The translations under genes were made by a program, and so were the position numbers. Below the pieces are notes generated by a model. That model searched no databases. It saw only the letters and a list, made by a program, of their open reading frames with translations, and had not been told where the DNA came from. DNA of 29,707 bases from a virus. Shown here piece after piece: positions 1-9,900 of the stretch (its first letter is position 1; each line of letters starts with the position of its first letter). The stretch covers positions 1 to 29,707 of the IMG/VR virus record IMGVR_UViG_3300043446_002631, one strand, 5' to 3'.

Positions 1-396
1 GATCAGAAAACTGATCAAGTTAGTGGGACAAAAAATACACAAACCAGTGCAGTACAGCGTATTCCTAGTGCATTCAATGAGACTAACGCCCGAGCAGCTG
101 AAGAAGCCTATAATCAAGAATACAATCTTGGTAAAACTGACACACGAGCAACTGAAAATCCTAATAGGTCTGTGAGCGTACTTTTACAAGAAAAGCTCAA
201 CAACACTGGCACAGAAAAACAAGTACAAACAAATTTACAGTCGTTAGTAAAAAATAATAATGAAACTATTACCTTCGGAAAAAATCCCTATACCGGAGTG
301 TTACCTAATGTCTCACAAGATCCATTGGCCGCTGCGCTGCGTAACGTACTTGACAAACCCGGGCGTCCTGCACAAATATCAGATTTTAAACCTTAG
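1..396 (+). CDS. 3' end of unidentified protein upstream of gp5 (partial)
   Basis: The frame is open from the first base of the window to a TAG at 394-396, so this is the last 131 residues of a gene that begins outside the window. A GTG at 172 would give only 74 aa, but the open frame runs straight through it and no ribosome site precedes it. The visible part is hydrophilic and rich in Asn, Gln, Thr and Ala, with no membrane segment. It ends with a conserved-looking Pro/Gly tail (DKPGRPAQI). Only 11 nt separate it from gp5, so it probably belongs to the same late virion operon, and a baseplate or tail role is likely from position alone. I do not recognise the family. Confidence 0.6.
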   Translation, partial: DQKTDQVSGTKNTQTSAVQRIPSAFNETNARAAEEAYNQEYNLGKTDTRATENPNRSVSVLLQEKLNNTGTEKQVQTNLQSLVKNNNETITFGKNPYTGVLPNVSQDPLAAALRNVLDKPGRPAQISDFKP

Positions 397-407
397 AGTT
401 TTTCAAT

Positions 408-2663
408 ATGGCACAAAATTCAGATCGACGAATAAGCAGTACTCCACCAGACTTTGTTAAAACCGAAGACACCCCGGGTCTACGCATTGACACAGGCCCA
501 TATTTGGGTTTAGTTAAAAATAATTTAGATCCAACTCGCTCGGGGCGACTACAAGTTTGGATACCTGATCTAAGCTCAGGTGATGAAAATGAGCCTAGTA
601 ACTGGCGTACTGTGAGCTATGCTAGTCCTTTCATGGGAACTACCTTTGTACCACCAGGCGAAAAACGAAATAGTTTTACTACCACTGGGCACACCTATGG
701 TATGTGGTTTAATGTACCTGATATTGACAATTTTGTATTGTGCACATTTATAGCAGGAAATCCGCAGCGTGGCTTTTGGTTCGCTTGTGTTAGTAACCAA
801 ATTGGTCATCATATGGTTCCTGCTATTAGTAGCACTACAATTATTGACAGCAGCACAATACAAGATTCGCAAATTAAAAAAATCTACAAACCAGGCATGG
901 CATTACCGGTAGTAGAATTTAATGAAAACGATCCTGATGCTAGACCGCTTAAAGATTTTACCACAATTAAAAAGCCATTGCATGAGGTACAAGTTAAAAA
1001 TTTAATCAAGCAAGGTCTTGACAGACACAAGCTAACAGGATCTAGGGGTATTATCTATAGTCAAACACAACGAGAAACTCCCAGTGGTGTTTTTGGCGTA
1101 AGTACACCAGGAAGACCGTTTAATCGACCTATGCCCGGACCGGCCAGTACCGAAGAGGATCTACGTATTCCTACTCGTAAAGGTGGTCATACCTTTGTTA
1201 TGGACGATGGAGATGTTCAAGGACTTAATAACCTAGTTCGCCTAAGAACATCAGCAGGTCATCAGGTATTAATGGACGACAGCGAAAGAATTGTCTATAT
1301 CAGCAACAGTGACGGTTCAACCTGGGTGGAATTAACTGGGTCTGGTCACATTAATATCTACGGATCTAGTAGTATGAATGTACGTGTAAAGCAAGATATA
1401 AATTTTCATGCTGACAAAGATGTTAATATTCAAGCCGGGGGCGACATAAATCTTCGCGCCGAAAAAAATGTCAATGTACATAGCAGCTTAGATATTAACA
1501 TGACAAGTGTAAATGCCACCAAGCTATACGGTGCTACTGTAGGTGTAGGCAGTGATGGTAGAATTGATTTGTATGCTCGAAGTGGCGGTAGTTTCACAGC
1601 CGTGCAACAATTATTGTTTACAGGCAAACCAATTGGACTGAATTCTGGCACAGGCCCTACTGTGATAAAGCCAGCTAGCATCAAGGTCTACAACCATAGT
1701 GATACAAGAATAGATGACAATGGTCAATGGCAGATACAGAATAATTCGCTAAAGAGCATTAGTAAAATTGTTCCGTCCCACGAACCATGGCCGCGTAGAG
1801 AAGGTGTGGCCAGTGTGGCCAGTGGAGGTACTGCCAACGGGGGTCCTATAGAGCTAGGTACCGGCGGCGGAGCCAGTGGTAACAGCTCTAGCAGTGAAAA
1901 CGGCACAGTTATAGCTGATCCTAAACAGCCTGCTCCAACAGCTAATATTATCATAGTAGATTGTGAAAACAATACTGTGACTAGCAGTGGTGGTCCTGTG
2001 ACCGATAGTTCAGGCAGACCAGTGATTACAGGGACCGCAGCTAATCTAGATCCAGGGCCCAAAGATGCAGCCAGTAGAACTGTACAAAACCCGGTACCTG
2101 CATCGTCATTTAAACAAGGAGTTGTACCTAATCCACCAGCTGGCATAGGTGCATTAACTCAATTAGAGACCAGAGCACTACTCACACAGTTAGCATATGG
2201 GGAAAGTTCTTTTGACTATAAGATTGTTAATTCTCTCGGATACGCAGGTAGATACCAATTTGGAGCATCTGCACTATCCAGTTTAGAGTATATTAAAAAT
2301 TCTGCAGTACAACTCTACGGAGGCAATCGCGCAATGAATTATGCCAGTAGTTGGACCGGTAAGAATGGAGTTAACAGTCTCGATGACTGGTTAGCTAACC
2401 ATGGAGCCCAAGAATCTGCTGTTTATGAGCTCATGAAGAAAAACTATGAGTCCTTGACAAAAAATGGTGGCATAAAAAACGGTGACGATAAATGTTCTGT
2501 TGCTGGTATGTTATTGCTGGCACATAATCAAGGTGCCGGAGGAGCAGCGAATTGGAGAAAGACTGGTAATATTCCATCCCCTGCAGGAGGGCTCAATCCC
2601 AGTGGACATGTTTGGTTTAATAGAGGTAGATATGCCATCGACCGTTTGGCCAAGGGTCAATGA
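408..2663 (+). CDS. 5: gp5-like baseplate hub/spike with C-terminal muralytic domain
   Basis: 751 aa. This is the baseplate hub/needle protein, which punctures the outer membrane and locally digests peptidoglycan. Residues about 28-130 look like the gp5/VgrG OB-fold (PYLGLVKNNLDPTRSGRLQV). Residues about 280-400 carry the alternating V/I-N repeat of the triple-stranded beta-helix (NVRVKQDINFHADKDVNIQA). A Gly/Ser/Pro linker fills about 460-580. Residues 582-751 form a lysozyme/transglycosylase-like domain with candidate catalytic Glu599 (AYGESSF), GYAGRYQFG at 611-619 and an AHNQGAGGAANW segment near 705-716. In T4 gp5 the lysozyme sits between the OB-fold and the helix; here it comes last. 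gp25 starts 17 nt downstream. Assignment as gp5 is firm; the exact enzyme class is inferred. Confidence 0.9.
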   Translation: MAQNSDRRISSTPPDFVKTEDTPGLRIDTGPYLGLVKNNLDPTRSGRLQVWIPDLSSGDENEPSNWRTVSYASPFMGTTFVPPGEKRNSFTTTGHTYGMWFNVPDIDNFVLCTFIAGNPQRGFWFACVSNQIGHHMVPAISSTTIIDSSTIQDSQIKKIYKPGMALPVVEFNENDPDARPLKDFTTIKKPLHEVQVKNLIKQGLDRHKLTGSRGIIYSQTQRETPSGVFGVSTPGRPFNRPMPGPASTEEDLRIPTRKGGHTFVMDDGDVQGLNNLVRLRTSAGHQVLMDDSERIVYISNSDGSTWVELTGSGHINIYGSSSMNVRVKQDINFHADKDVNIQAGGDINLRAEKNVNVHSSLDINMTSVNATKLYGATVGVGSDGRIDLYARSGGSFTAVQQLLFTGKPIGLNSGTGPTVIKPASIKVYNHSDTRIDDNGQWQIQNNSLKSISKIVPSHEPWPRREGVASVASGGTANGGPIELGTGGGASGNSSSSENGTVIADPKQPAPTANIIIVDCENNTVTSSGGPVTDSSGRPVITGTAANLDPGPKDAASRTVQNPVPASSFKQGVVPNPPAGIGALTQLETRALLTQLAYGESSFDYKIVNSLGYAGRYQFGASALSSLEYIKNSAVQLYGGNRAMNYASSWTGKNGVNSLDDWLANHGAQESAVYELMKKNYESLTKNGGIKNGDDKCSVAGMLLLAHNQGAGGAANWRKTGNIPSPAGGLNPSGHVWFNRGRYAIDRLAKGQ

Positions 2664-2680
2664 AAGAGTAAATATAAGTT

Positions 2681-3055
2681 ATGCCTAACTATTATGGTTT
2701 TAGTACTTACAATCGTATAAAAAAATACAAGTTAACAGATTTTGAGTTAGTCAAGCAGGATCTGTTTAATCATTTTCATATACGTAAAGGAGAAAAACTC
2801 ATGACCCCAAATTTTGGTACCTTAATTTGGGACATAATCTATGAACCTTTTACAGATGCAGTCAAGGACTTAATTTCTGATGATGTTACCAAAGTAGTTA
2901 AGTATGATCCACGTCTTAGTGTAGAAAATATTATAGTAACAGAATTTGTTGACGGAGTTATGATTGATCTTACGTTAAAGTATGTACCAACAAATGAAGT
3001 AGATACTCTATATCTAAAATTTGATAGAGAGTCAAGAGAGTTATCAGCCGAATAA
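2681..3055 (+). CDS. 25: gp25-like baseplate wedge protein
   Basis: 124 aa, close to the usual length of the gp25/GPW_gp25 (TssE-like) family. In T4, gp25 is a wedge component that contacts gp6 and helps start sheath assembly. The family signature is clear: QDLFNHFHIRKGEKLMTPNF at about 26-45, FGTLIWDIIYEPFT at 45-58, and YDPR at 75-78 in place of the family's EPR motif. The ATG has a GAAAGAG ribosome site about 12 nt upstream, overlapping the gp5 stop region. It lies directly between gp5 and gp6, so the three baseplate genes form one unit. Confidence 0.93.
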   Translation: MPNYYGFSTYNRIKKYKLTDFELVKQDLFNHFHIRKGEKLMTPNFGTLIWDIIYEPFTDAVKDLISDDVTKVVKYDPRLSVENIIVTEFVDGVMIDLTLKYVPTNEVDTLYLKFDRESRELSAE

Positions 3056-3075
3056 CTACCCATAAAATGCCGTCT

Positions 3076-3083
3076 AATAAATA
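3076..3083 (+). promoter_or_regulatory. T4-type late promoter motif (AATAAATA) before gp6
   Basis: AATAAATA matches the NATAAATA consensus of T4-like late promoters, which the phage sigma55/clamp system reads without a -35 element. It lies in the only sizeable gap (46 nt) of the gp5-gp25-gp6 block, 18 nt before the gp6 ATG. Position and exact match support it; a chance match in AT-rich DNA remains possible. Confidence 0.6.
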
Positions 3084-3101
3084 CACTAACTGGGTATAGA
3101 A

Positions 3102-6100
3102 ATGGCCATTATTACACGTCAAACCGGATTACTGAGCGCAGAAAATTGGAAAAAGGTATATCAGACCTTTAGAGAGGCTGATTTCACTGCCTACGATTTT
3201 GAAACTTTACGTAAGAGCATGATTGATTATATCAAGCTCAATTATTCTGAAGACTTCAATGATTTTACTGAGAGCAGCGAATTTGTTGCTCTAATAGATC
3301 TTATTGCTTTTTTTGGTCAAAGTCTGGCGTTTAGGACAGATCTAAACGCCAGAGAAAATTTCATCGATACCGCTGAACGCCGAGATAGTATTCTTAAACT
3401 AGCGAGATTAATCAGTTATAATCCCAAGCGCACCGTGGCCGCACATGGTTTTTTAAAAATTGACAGTGTGACTACAACAGAAATTGTCTATGACAGCGAT
3501 GGCATAAACCTATCAGGCAGCCAAATTTTATGGAACGATCCTGCTAACGAAAATTGGCTAGAACAATTTAATACAATTTTAAACAGTGTGTTAGTTGATA
3601 GTCAAGTTATTGGTAAACCGGCTAACTCAAAAAAACTTAACGGAATACGCAATGACGAGTACAGCGTAAATGTTGTTCCAGGAGTGGTTCCGGTATTTAG
3701 ATTCGAATCAGCTGTAGAAGGAAATCGTACTACTTTCGAGGCAGTTGGGGCAACAAGTTATAACCAAAGTTACGTTTATGAAACGGCACCGAAAACCAAT
3801 GGCGTTTTTAATTTATTGTATAAAAATGATAACCTTGGTAATAACAGCAACAACACAGGCTATTTTGTCTATTTTAAACAAGGTGAACTAAACAGTATTG
3901 ATTTTACTATTAATGAAGTAGTGCCAAACAAAATTATCAATATTGATGTAGCGAATATCAATAATTCTGATGTGTGGTTGTACAGTCTAGACAGCAGCGG
4001 AGCACTACAAGATCTCTGGGAAAATGTGCCTGCGACGTCTGGTATCAATGTGATCTATAATAATAGAACTGATAGAAATCTCTATCAAATTAATAGTAGA
4101 ACCAATGACCAAATTTCATTGGTGTTTGGTGATGGTAGTTTTAGTAATATACCTCAGGGTAATTTTCGTTTGTATTATAGAGTCAGCAATGGACTTACAT
4201 ATAAAATTAGCCCAGAAGAACTAAGATCTATTCAAGTCAGTATAGATTATGTTAGCAGATATAATAAAGTAGAAACCGTTACACTGCGAGCTAGCTTAAT
4301 GTACACTGTAGGAAATGCATTGGCACGTGAAACAGTTAACGATATAAAAGAACGTGCACCACAACAGTACTACAGCCAAAATCGAATGGTTACTGGCGAA
4401 GACTACAATATCTTACCTTTCACTAGTTTTAGCAGTGTACAAAAAGTCAAGGCGGTTAACCGTACTAGTTCTGGACTCAGCAGATATCTCGACGTATTAG
4501 ACACAACCGGCAAATATTCAAGTACCAATATCTACGGTGACGATGGTGTTTTATATCTTGACGAATTTTCAGCTAACACAGAATTTTATGTTGGAACCAA
4601 CGTAGATATAAAGAAAATTGTTTATAACACGGTACTACCCACAGTGGTAACCAGTCAAGAGCTCTTGCATTATTACTATGCTAATGTCAGTGTCGAGTCA
4701 CCAATTGCTAGTAGTATTAGTGCCAACGCTTTGGTGAATACTGTACGCTATACAATTAGCAGTGCAGGAACCACTGATTTTACTCAATTTGGCGCCGCAA
4801 ACAATAATGTAGGCACCAGCTTTATAGCAGATAATGCTGGTAATAAAACTAAATCATATTCAGTTACAGCCAGTGGCAATGCTAACTATGTTTTTGGCGG
4901 CAACGTGTCTGGCACAGACCCAGACATTTTGTCTAAGATCGGGGATGTATTAGTTTTTAATGTTTCAGCACCAGGACACCCGTTTTGGATTAAGACCTTT
5001 CCTGGTACAGGTAATGCCAATGCTGTGACCACTGGGTTAACTACTAATAACGGTATTGCGTCAGGAACTGTGACCTGGAACACTTCTAATGTCACTGCCG
5101 GCACTTATTATTATTCATCAGAGAATCACGCTAACCTGTCAGGAAATATTATCATAAGCAGTTTTGGTACTGGACAAGTTACTAGTGATCTAATTTGGGT
5201 GTTGTCTACAGTAGGTGACAGTGCCAGCACTGGGTACTTTACCTATAACAATACCCCTAGTGCTGTAGGCAACAGTGTTACTACACAATCTAGATACATT
5301 AAGCCTGGGGCTATAATTAAATTTAGAGCTCCTGTCGGTTACTATTTTAACAGCATGAATAATCTAGTATTAGGAACTGTGAGTAGACCTGATGTGGAAA
5401 AGAATTTTATTCATACCACGATTGTACAATTATATGGAAATGGCACAAACAACGGTCAAGGAAATTTTGCCAATGGTACAGGACCGGTAGTCACAAATAT
5501 AAAAGTACCAACCGGGGCTATTGTAGATGAAGTAACACCAGCCTTTGAAAATGAATGGACTACAACACTTACAAATTTGGTAATCGATAATCTGACAGGG
5601 TTAAACAACTTTGGTATGACTTATGATTCAGATTTACAGTCATGGCAGTTTGTGGCTGCAGAAAATCTAAATAGCTCTGAATGGTATCTGAAGTTTGTGT
5701 ATGATAGTAAAAACAATAAGTACACTTTGACTTATAAAGGTATTAAGTACGTATTTCATAGCCCGGCGCAAACTAATTTTTATTTTGATCCAGCACTTAG
5801 CATCTACGACAGCGAAAACAATCGTGTTATTCGTGATCATGTTAAGGTATTAAAAGTAAACAGTAAGCCAGATAGTTCTTTGCCATTGGCGCAAGATTAT
5901 ATTTGGTACATCAGTAAGCCAATTGTAGAAAATGATGGGTATGTGCAAAACAAAAGCATATATTTGACTTACGCAGATACTAATAATGATACAGTTCCTG
6001 ATATACCGGATCTGTTTAAAATTATAGTGGATCATAAAATTAATCCAAATAACAAGTTGATATTTTTTAAATCTGTATTAGGTTACAACAATTTTATCAA

Positions 6101-6932
6101 ATTAGAGCTAGTTGACACAAATTCTGTTATCAGTAATTTTGAAACTATGGCCAGTGCATTGGCAGTGATTAGAAATTACGAACTTGATCAGTTGTTTTAT
6201 TTTACCGGCGACAAAGAGTTTAGAAAAGTACAATTAGTCAATGATGTTAGAGTGTTTAGTTCCGCATTATCTGAATACAAAGTCTATTATGGTAGACAAA
6301 ATCTCATGTATCAATACAGGCACAACAGTCCAAATACGAATAGAATAGATCCTAGCATCAGTAATATTATCGACATTTATGTATTAACAAAAGATTATGA
6401 TGTCAGTTATAGGCAATGGCTGCAAGATACCAGTAATGCTGTTGTTGAGCCAGGTGCACCTACTAATACAGAACTGGCATTGTTGTATTCAGAATTAGAA
6501 AATTTAAAGAGCATTAGCGACACCATAGTGTTTAACAGTGCTAATTTCAAGCCTGTTTTTGGTTCAAAATCCGAATCCAGCCTACAATCTATTTTTAAGG
6601 TAGTGAAAAATCCTAATTTAAATATCAGTGATGCTGATATTAAAACTTCGGTAATTTCAGCTATTAATGAATATTTTAGTAGCGATAATTGGGATTTTGG
6701 AGAAACATTTTATTTCAGTGAGTTAAGCGCCTATCTTCATCGGGTATTAAGTCCGAATATTGCCAGTATTGTTATAGTACCTCGAAACTCCAATGTAGCA
6801 TTTGGTAGTCTTTATCAAATCAATGCAGAAGCTAATGAAATTATAATTAGTTCAGCCACTGTGGATGATGTGGAAATTATAAGCTCATTATCTGCTAATC
6901 AATTAAATCAAAGTCTTTCTGTTGTAAATTAA
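3102..6932 (+). CDS. 6: gp6-like baseplate wedge protein, enlarged
   Basis: 1276 aa, about twice T4 gp6 (660 aa). gp6 forms the continuous ring of the baseplate wedges and belongs to the baseplate J-like family. The N-terminus is characteristic: an acidic patch (YSEDFNDFTESSEFVALIDL) followed by IAFFGQSLAFRTDLNAREN and a TAERRDSILKLARLISYNP segment. Residues about 575-690 are an insertion with a repeat-like YTISSAGTTDFTQFG stretch and a copper-protein-like module (GHPFWIKTFPG at 625-635, TTNNGIASGTVTW, NHANLSGNIII). The C-terminus has the expected baseplate J end (SAINEYFSSDNWDFGETFYF, then NIASIVIVPRN). The giant gene starts 18 nt downstream. Assignment is firm; the role of the insertion is unknown. 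Confidence 0.9.
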   Translation: MAIITRQTGLLSAENWKKVYQTFREADFTAYDFETLRKSMIDYIKLNYSEDFNDFTESSEFVALIDLIAFFGQSLAFRTDLNARENFIDTAERRDSILKLARLISYNPKRTVAAHGFLKIDSVTTTEIVYDSDGINLSGSQILWNDPANENWLEQFNTILNSVLVDSQVIGKPANSKKLNGIRNDEYSVNVVPGVVPVFRFESAVEGNRTTFEAVGATSYNQSYVYETAPKTNGVFNLLYKNDNLGNNSNNTGYFVYFKQGELNSIDFTINEVVPNKIINIDVANINNSDVWLYSLDSSGALQDLWENVPATSGINVIYNNRTDRNLYQINSRTNDQISLVFGDGSFSNIPQGNFRLYYRVSNGLTYKISPEELRSIQVSIDYVSRYNKVETVTLRASLMYTVGNALARETVNDIKERAPQQYYSQNRMVTGEDYNILPFTSFSSVQKVKAVNRTSSGLSRYLDVLDTTGKYSSTNIYGDDGVLYLDEFSANTEFYVGTNVDIKKIVYNTVLPTVVTSQELLHYYYANVSVESPIASSISANALVNTVRYTISSAGTTDFTQFGAANNNVGTSFIADNAGNKTKSYSVTASGNANYVFGGNVSGTDPDILSKIGDVLVFNVSAPGHPFWIKTFPGTGNANAVTTGLTTNNGIASGTVTWNTSNVTAGTYYYSSENHANLSGNIIISSFGTGQVTSDLIWVLSTVGDSASTGYFTYNNTPSAVGNSVTTQSRYIKPGAIIKFRAPVGYYFNSMNNLVLGTVSRPDVEKNFIHTTIVQLYGNGTNNGQGNFANGTGPVVTNIKVPTGAIVDEVTPAFENEWTTTLTNLVIDNLTGLNNFGMTYDSDLQSWQFVAAENLNSSEWYLKFVYDSKNNKYTLTYKGIKYVFHSPAQTNFYFDPALSIYDSENNRVIRDHVKVLKVNSKPDSSLPLAQDYIWYISKPIVENDGYVQNKSIYLTYADTNNDTVPDIPDLFKIIVDHKINPNNKLIFFKSVLGYNNFIKLELVDTNSVISNFETMASALAVIRNYELDQLFYFTGDKEFRKVQLVNDVRVFSSALSEYKVYYGRQNLMYQYRHNSPNTNRIDPSISNIIDIYVLTKDYDVSYRQWLQDTSNAVVEPGAPTNTELALLYSELENLKSISDTIVFNSANFKPVFGSKSESSLQSIFKVVKNPNLNISDADIKTSVISAINEYFSSDNWDFGETFYFSELSAYLHRVLSPNIASIVIVPRNSNVAFGSLYQINAEANEIIISSATVDDVEIISSLSANQLNQSLSVVN

Positions 6933-6950
6933 ACTCGGCGAACCCTAGAC

Positions 6951-9900
6951 ATGGCAGTCATTAGAAAAACACTGAATTTCCTACCAAACATTTTTAGATC
7001 TGAAACTAATAAAAAGTTTCTAGGATCAACTCTGGACCAGCTGGTTAGTGAGCCTAGTTTCACAAGGACCGATGGGTTTATCGGACGAAAGTTTAGCGTG
7101 ACTTTTAGACAGTCCGACAACTACGTCCAGGAACCCACTACTAATAGAACTAACTATCAACTTGAGCCCGGGTTAATTGCCAAAAATAATTCCGGGGACA
7201 TCGACTTTTACGCAGATTACATTGATATAATCAACAATATAACAAACAACAATGGTATTGCTAATAACCACGATAGATTATTCGAATCCGAGTATTACAG
7301 TTTTGATCCTAGGATCGATCTAGACAAATTTGTTAACTATAGTCAGTATTACTGGCTACCAAATGGTCCGGAAACAGTTACTATAAGCACTTTAGTTAGC
7401 ACTACCAGTAATGTTATCACAGTGACTGGTAATGCTGCAAGTAGTGCCTATACAATTAACACGGCTGCTAATCCGACTATTAGATTAAATCGTGGTGTTA
7501 CTTATGCCTTCACAGTAAATCACCCCGGCAGTAGTTTTTGGATTCAGACTGAACCTGGAATCATAGGAACTAAAAAGTACGCCTCGGCTACTAGCAGTCG
7601 TAGAGTACAAGGTGTTACTAATAATGGTACTAGTTCGGGCACAGTTACATTCGCTGTACCTACTGAAACTGTACAAGATTTTTACTTTGGCATGAAGTTA
7701 ATTGATTATGTTGACTATGCTATATCTGACACCTTTACCAGTGTTGATGGTAGCAATTACACACTAGGTGTAACTGCATTCGATGGCAACAACGATTATC
7801 CCAAAGGTCGATTTGTAATTTTTTTAAATCCAAGTAGTAATTCTGCAGACTGGACTACACGCACCGGTAGTATAGTGCCTACTAATCAACGACGTGGTGT
7901 TTACCAAATTAATATAAATCATAACAATCAAGTCGAATTAACTTTTGTTAGATCATTACCAGCAACGCCGCGTGTACAAGTACAATTAGGAGCAACACAA
8001 GCCGGGGAAGAATACACGGTAACCAGTGATCAATTTGTTATGATCGATCCTATTACTGCACCAGTGACAAAATTATTTTATCAGAATAGTGTAAATTCTG
8101 CTCTTTGTGGTGAAATAGAAATAATTGATACACCACTTCAGATAATCAATGTAACAGCTAACATAATTGGTCAAACTAGTTATACTAGTCCAACTGGTGT
8201 AGTTTTAACCAATGGTATGAAAGTTTTTTTTGATAATACTGTAACGCCTAGTCAGTACCAAAACAAAACCTACATTGTTGAGGGTGTAGGCACTGCCATA
8301 CGTCTAATTGATTTCAACAAACTCATCGGTGTCGAAGTAGAAAATCCTTTTGAGAGCGTTCCTTTCGACACTGTAAATTACGACATGGACCTATTCGACG
8401 GTGATGTACGAACCAGTTTCGGACATGACTACATTACCATTAATCGTAGCAGTTTAGACCTTAATGCTTGGAGTCGTAGCAATCGTTGGTTTCATATAGA
8501 TGTTATTAAAAGCAGTGCTGCATACAATAATCGTGTGCCTGTTATAGATCAATCATCAAGAGCTCAGCGGCCTATAATAGAATTTGATCCAGACCTACGA
8601 TTGTTTAACATGAGTAGAATTGGTGTAGATCTAGTTGATCAATTCTTTAGTCCTGGTACAGTACTAAATGTAAATGGTCAAGCAATTGTCTTAAACGACA
8701 TAGCACAAATAAATCTGCTGCCAATTACCACAGTTAAAAATTATGGAATAAATTTACAAATCGGTCAGAAAGTAGTGTTTGCCTGTGATTTAGACAGCAC
8801 AGTACGTCGCAGTATCTATAGAGTAGACACCGTAGATCAAAGTGCTTTATTAACCTATGACGGAATCTTAGCTGGTACTATTGAGTTAAAGTACCAAAAA
8901 CGATTGGTAAACGGCTTTATGACCAGCTTTCTTACGGAACTGGTTCCTGGTGCCGATATTTACCTAGAAGACATGACTTATATAGGTAAGGTAGAACAAA
9001 TATATTCTAACACTCAACTGTTATTAGATAGAGCACCTACACAAAATTATAATTCGGTGTGTTGTATTAGATATAACATTCCTAAGATTGTCCTAACTTC
9101 ACTAGACGTTCTTGAAAGCTATGAATCTGTTACAGTACTAATCGGTGATAATGCTAAAAAAACTTTTTATCTTACAGCTTCGTTGGTATGGACACAGGCA
9201 CAGCAAAAAAATTTATTAAACCAAGAACCATTGTTTGATGTTATTAATTCTGCTGGCCAAAGTTTTAGCAGCACTATAGCGTATCCAAACAGTTTATTTA
9301 CTGGCACTAAATTATTTTCATATAAACGAGGCACGACCAGTAACGATCCAGTTCTTGGATTTCCAGTAAGTTATGCTGGCATTGAAAACAGTACAGGTGA
9401 CCTTAATTTTGTTAATAATTTTGAAACTGATCAGTTTACTCATACAGTTTCTAATATTATCAATGACGAAGTCAGTAAAAAAATCTACACAGGATTTTTA
9501 GAAAAAATAACTGGTAGAACTACGTATGGAAAAATTAATGTTTGGAACAAGGTAGATCGGGCTACTAGGCAGTATCAACATTTAAGTAGCATATTCGATG
9601 GTGTAACTAGTTATTATGAAATTGGAGTAGTACCTGCTGCAGAATCAGTCACAGTAGGCAGCGAAACTTCACTACGAGTCTACATTAATAATAATCTTTT
9701 AATAAAATCTCGTCCTGGGCAATCAGATGCTTATAGCTATCAATTAGTAGGAACACGTAAAACTATTCGCATAGATCCGACACTGCTTTCAGCCGATGAT
9801 AAAATTGATATTTTTGTTTATAGCAACGAAGTCAGTGATTTTGGATATTATACAATACCACAGAACCTAGAATACAATGGACAAAATCTACCAATTTCTT

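Noticed and set aside
1724-2146. Minus-strand 140-codon frame opposite gp5
   Set aside because: It mirrors the low-complexity Gly/Ser linker of gp5, giving a Leu/Pro/Val-rich shadow with no start signal.
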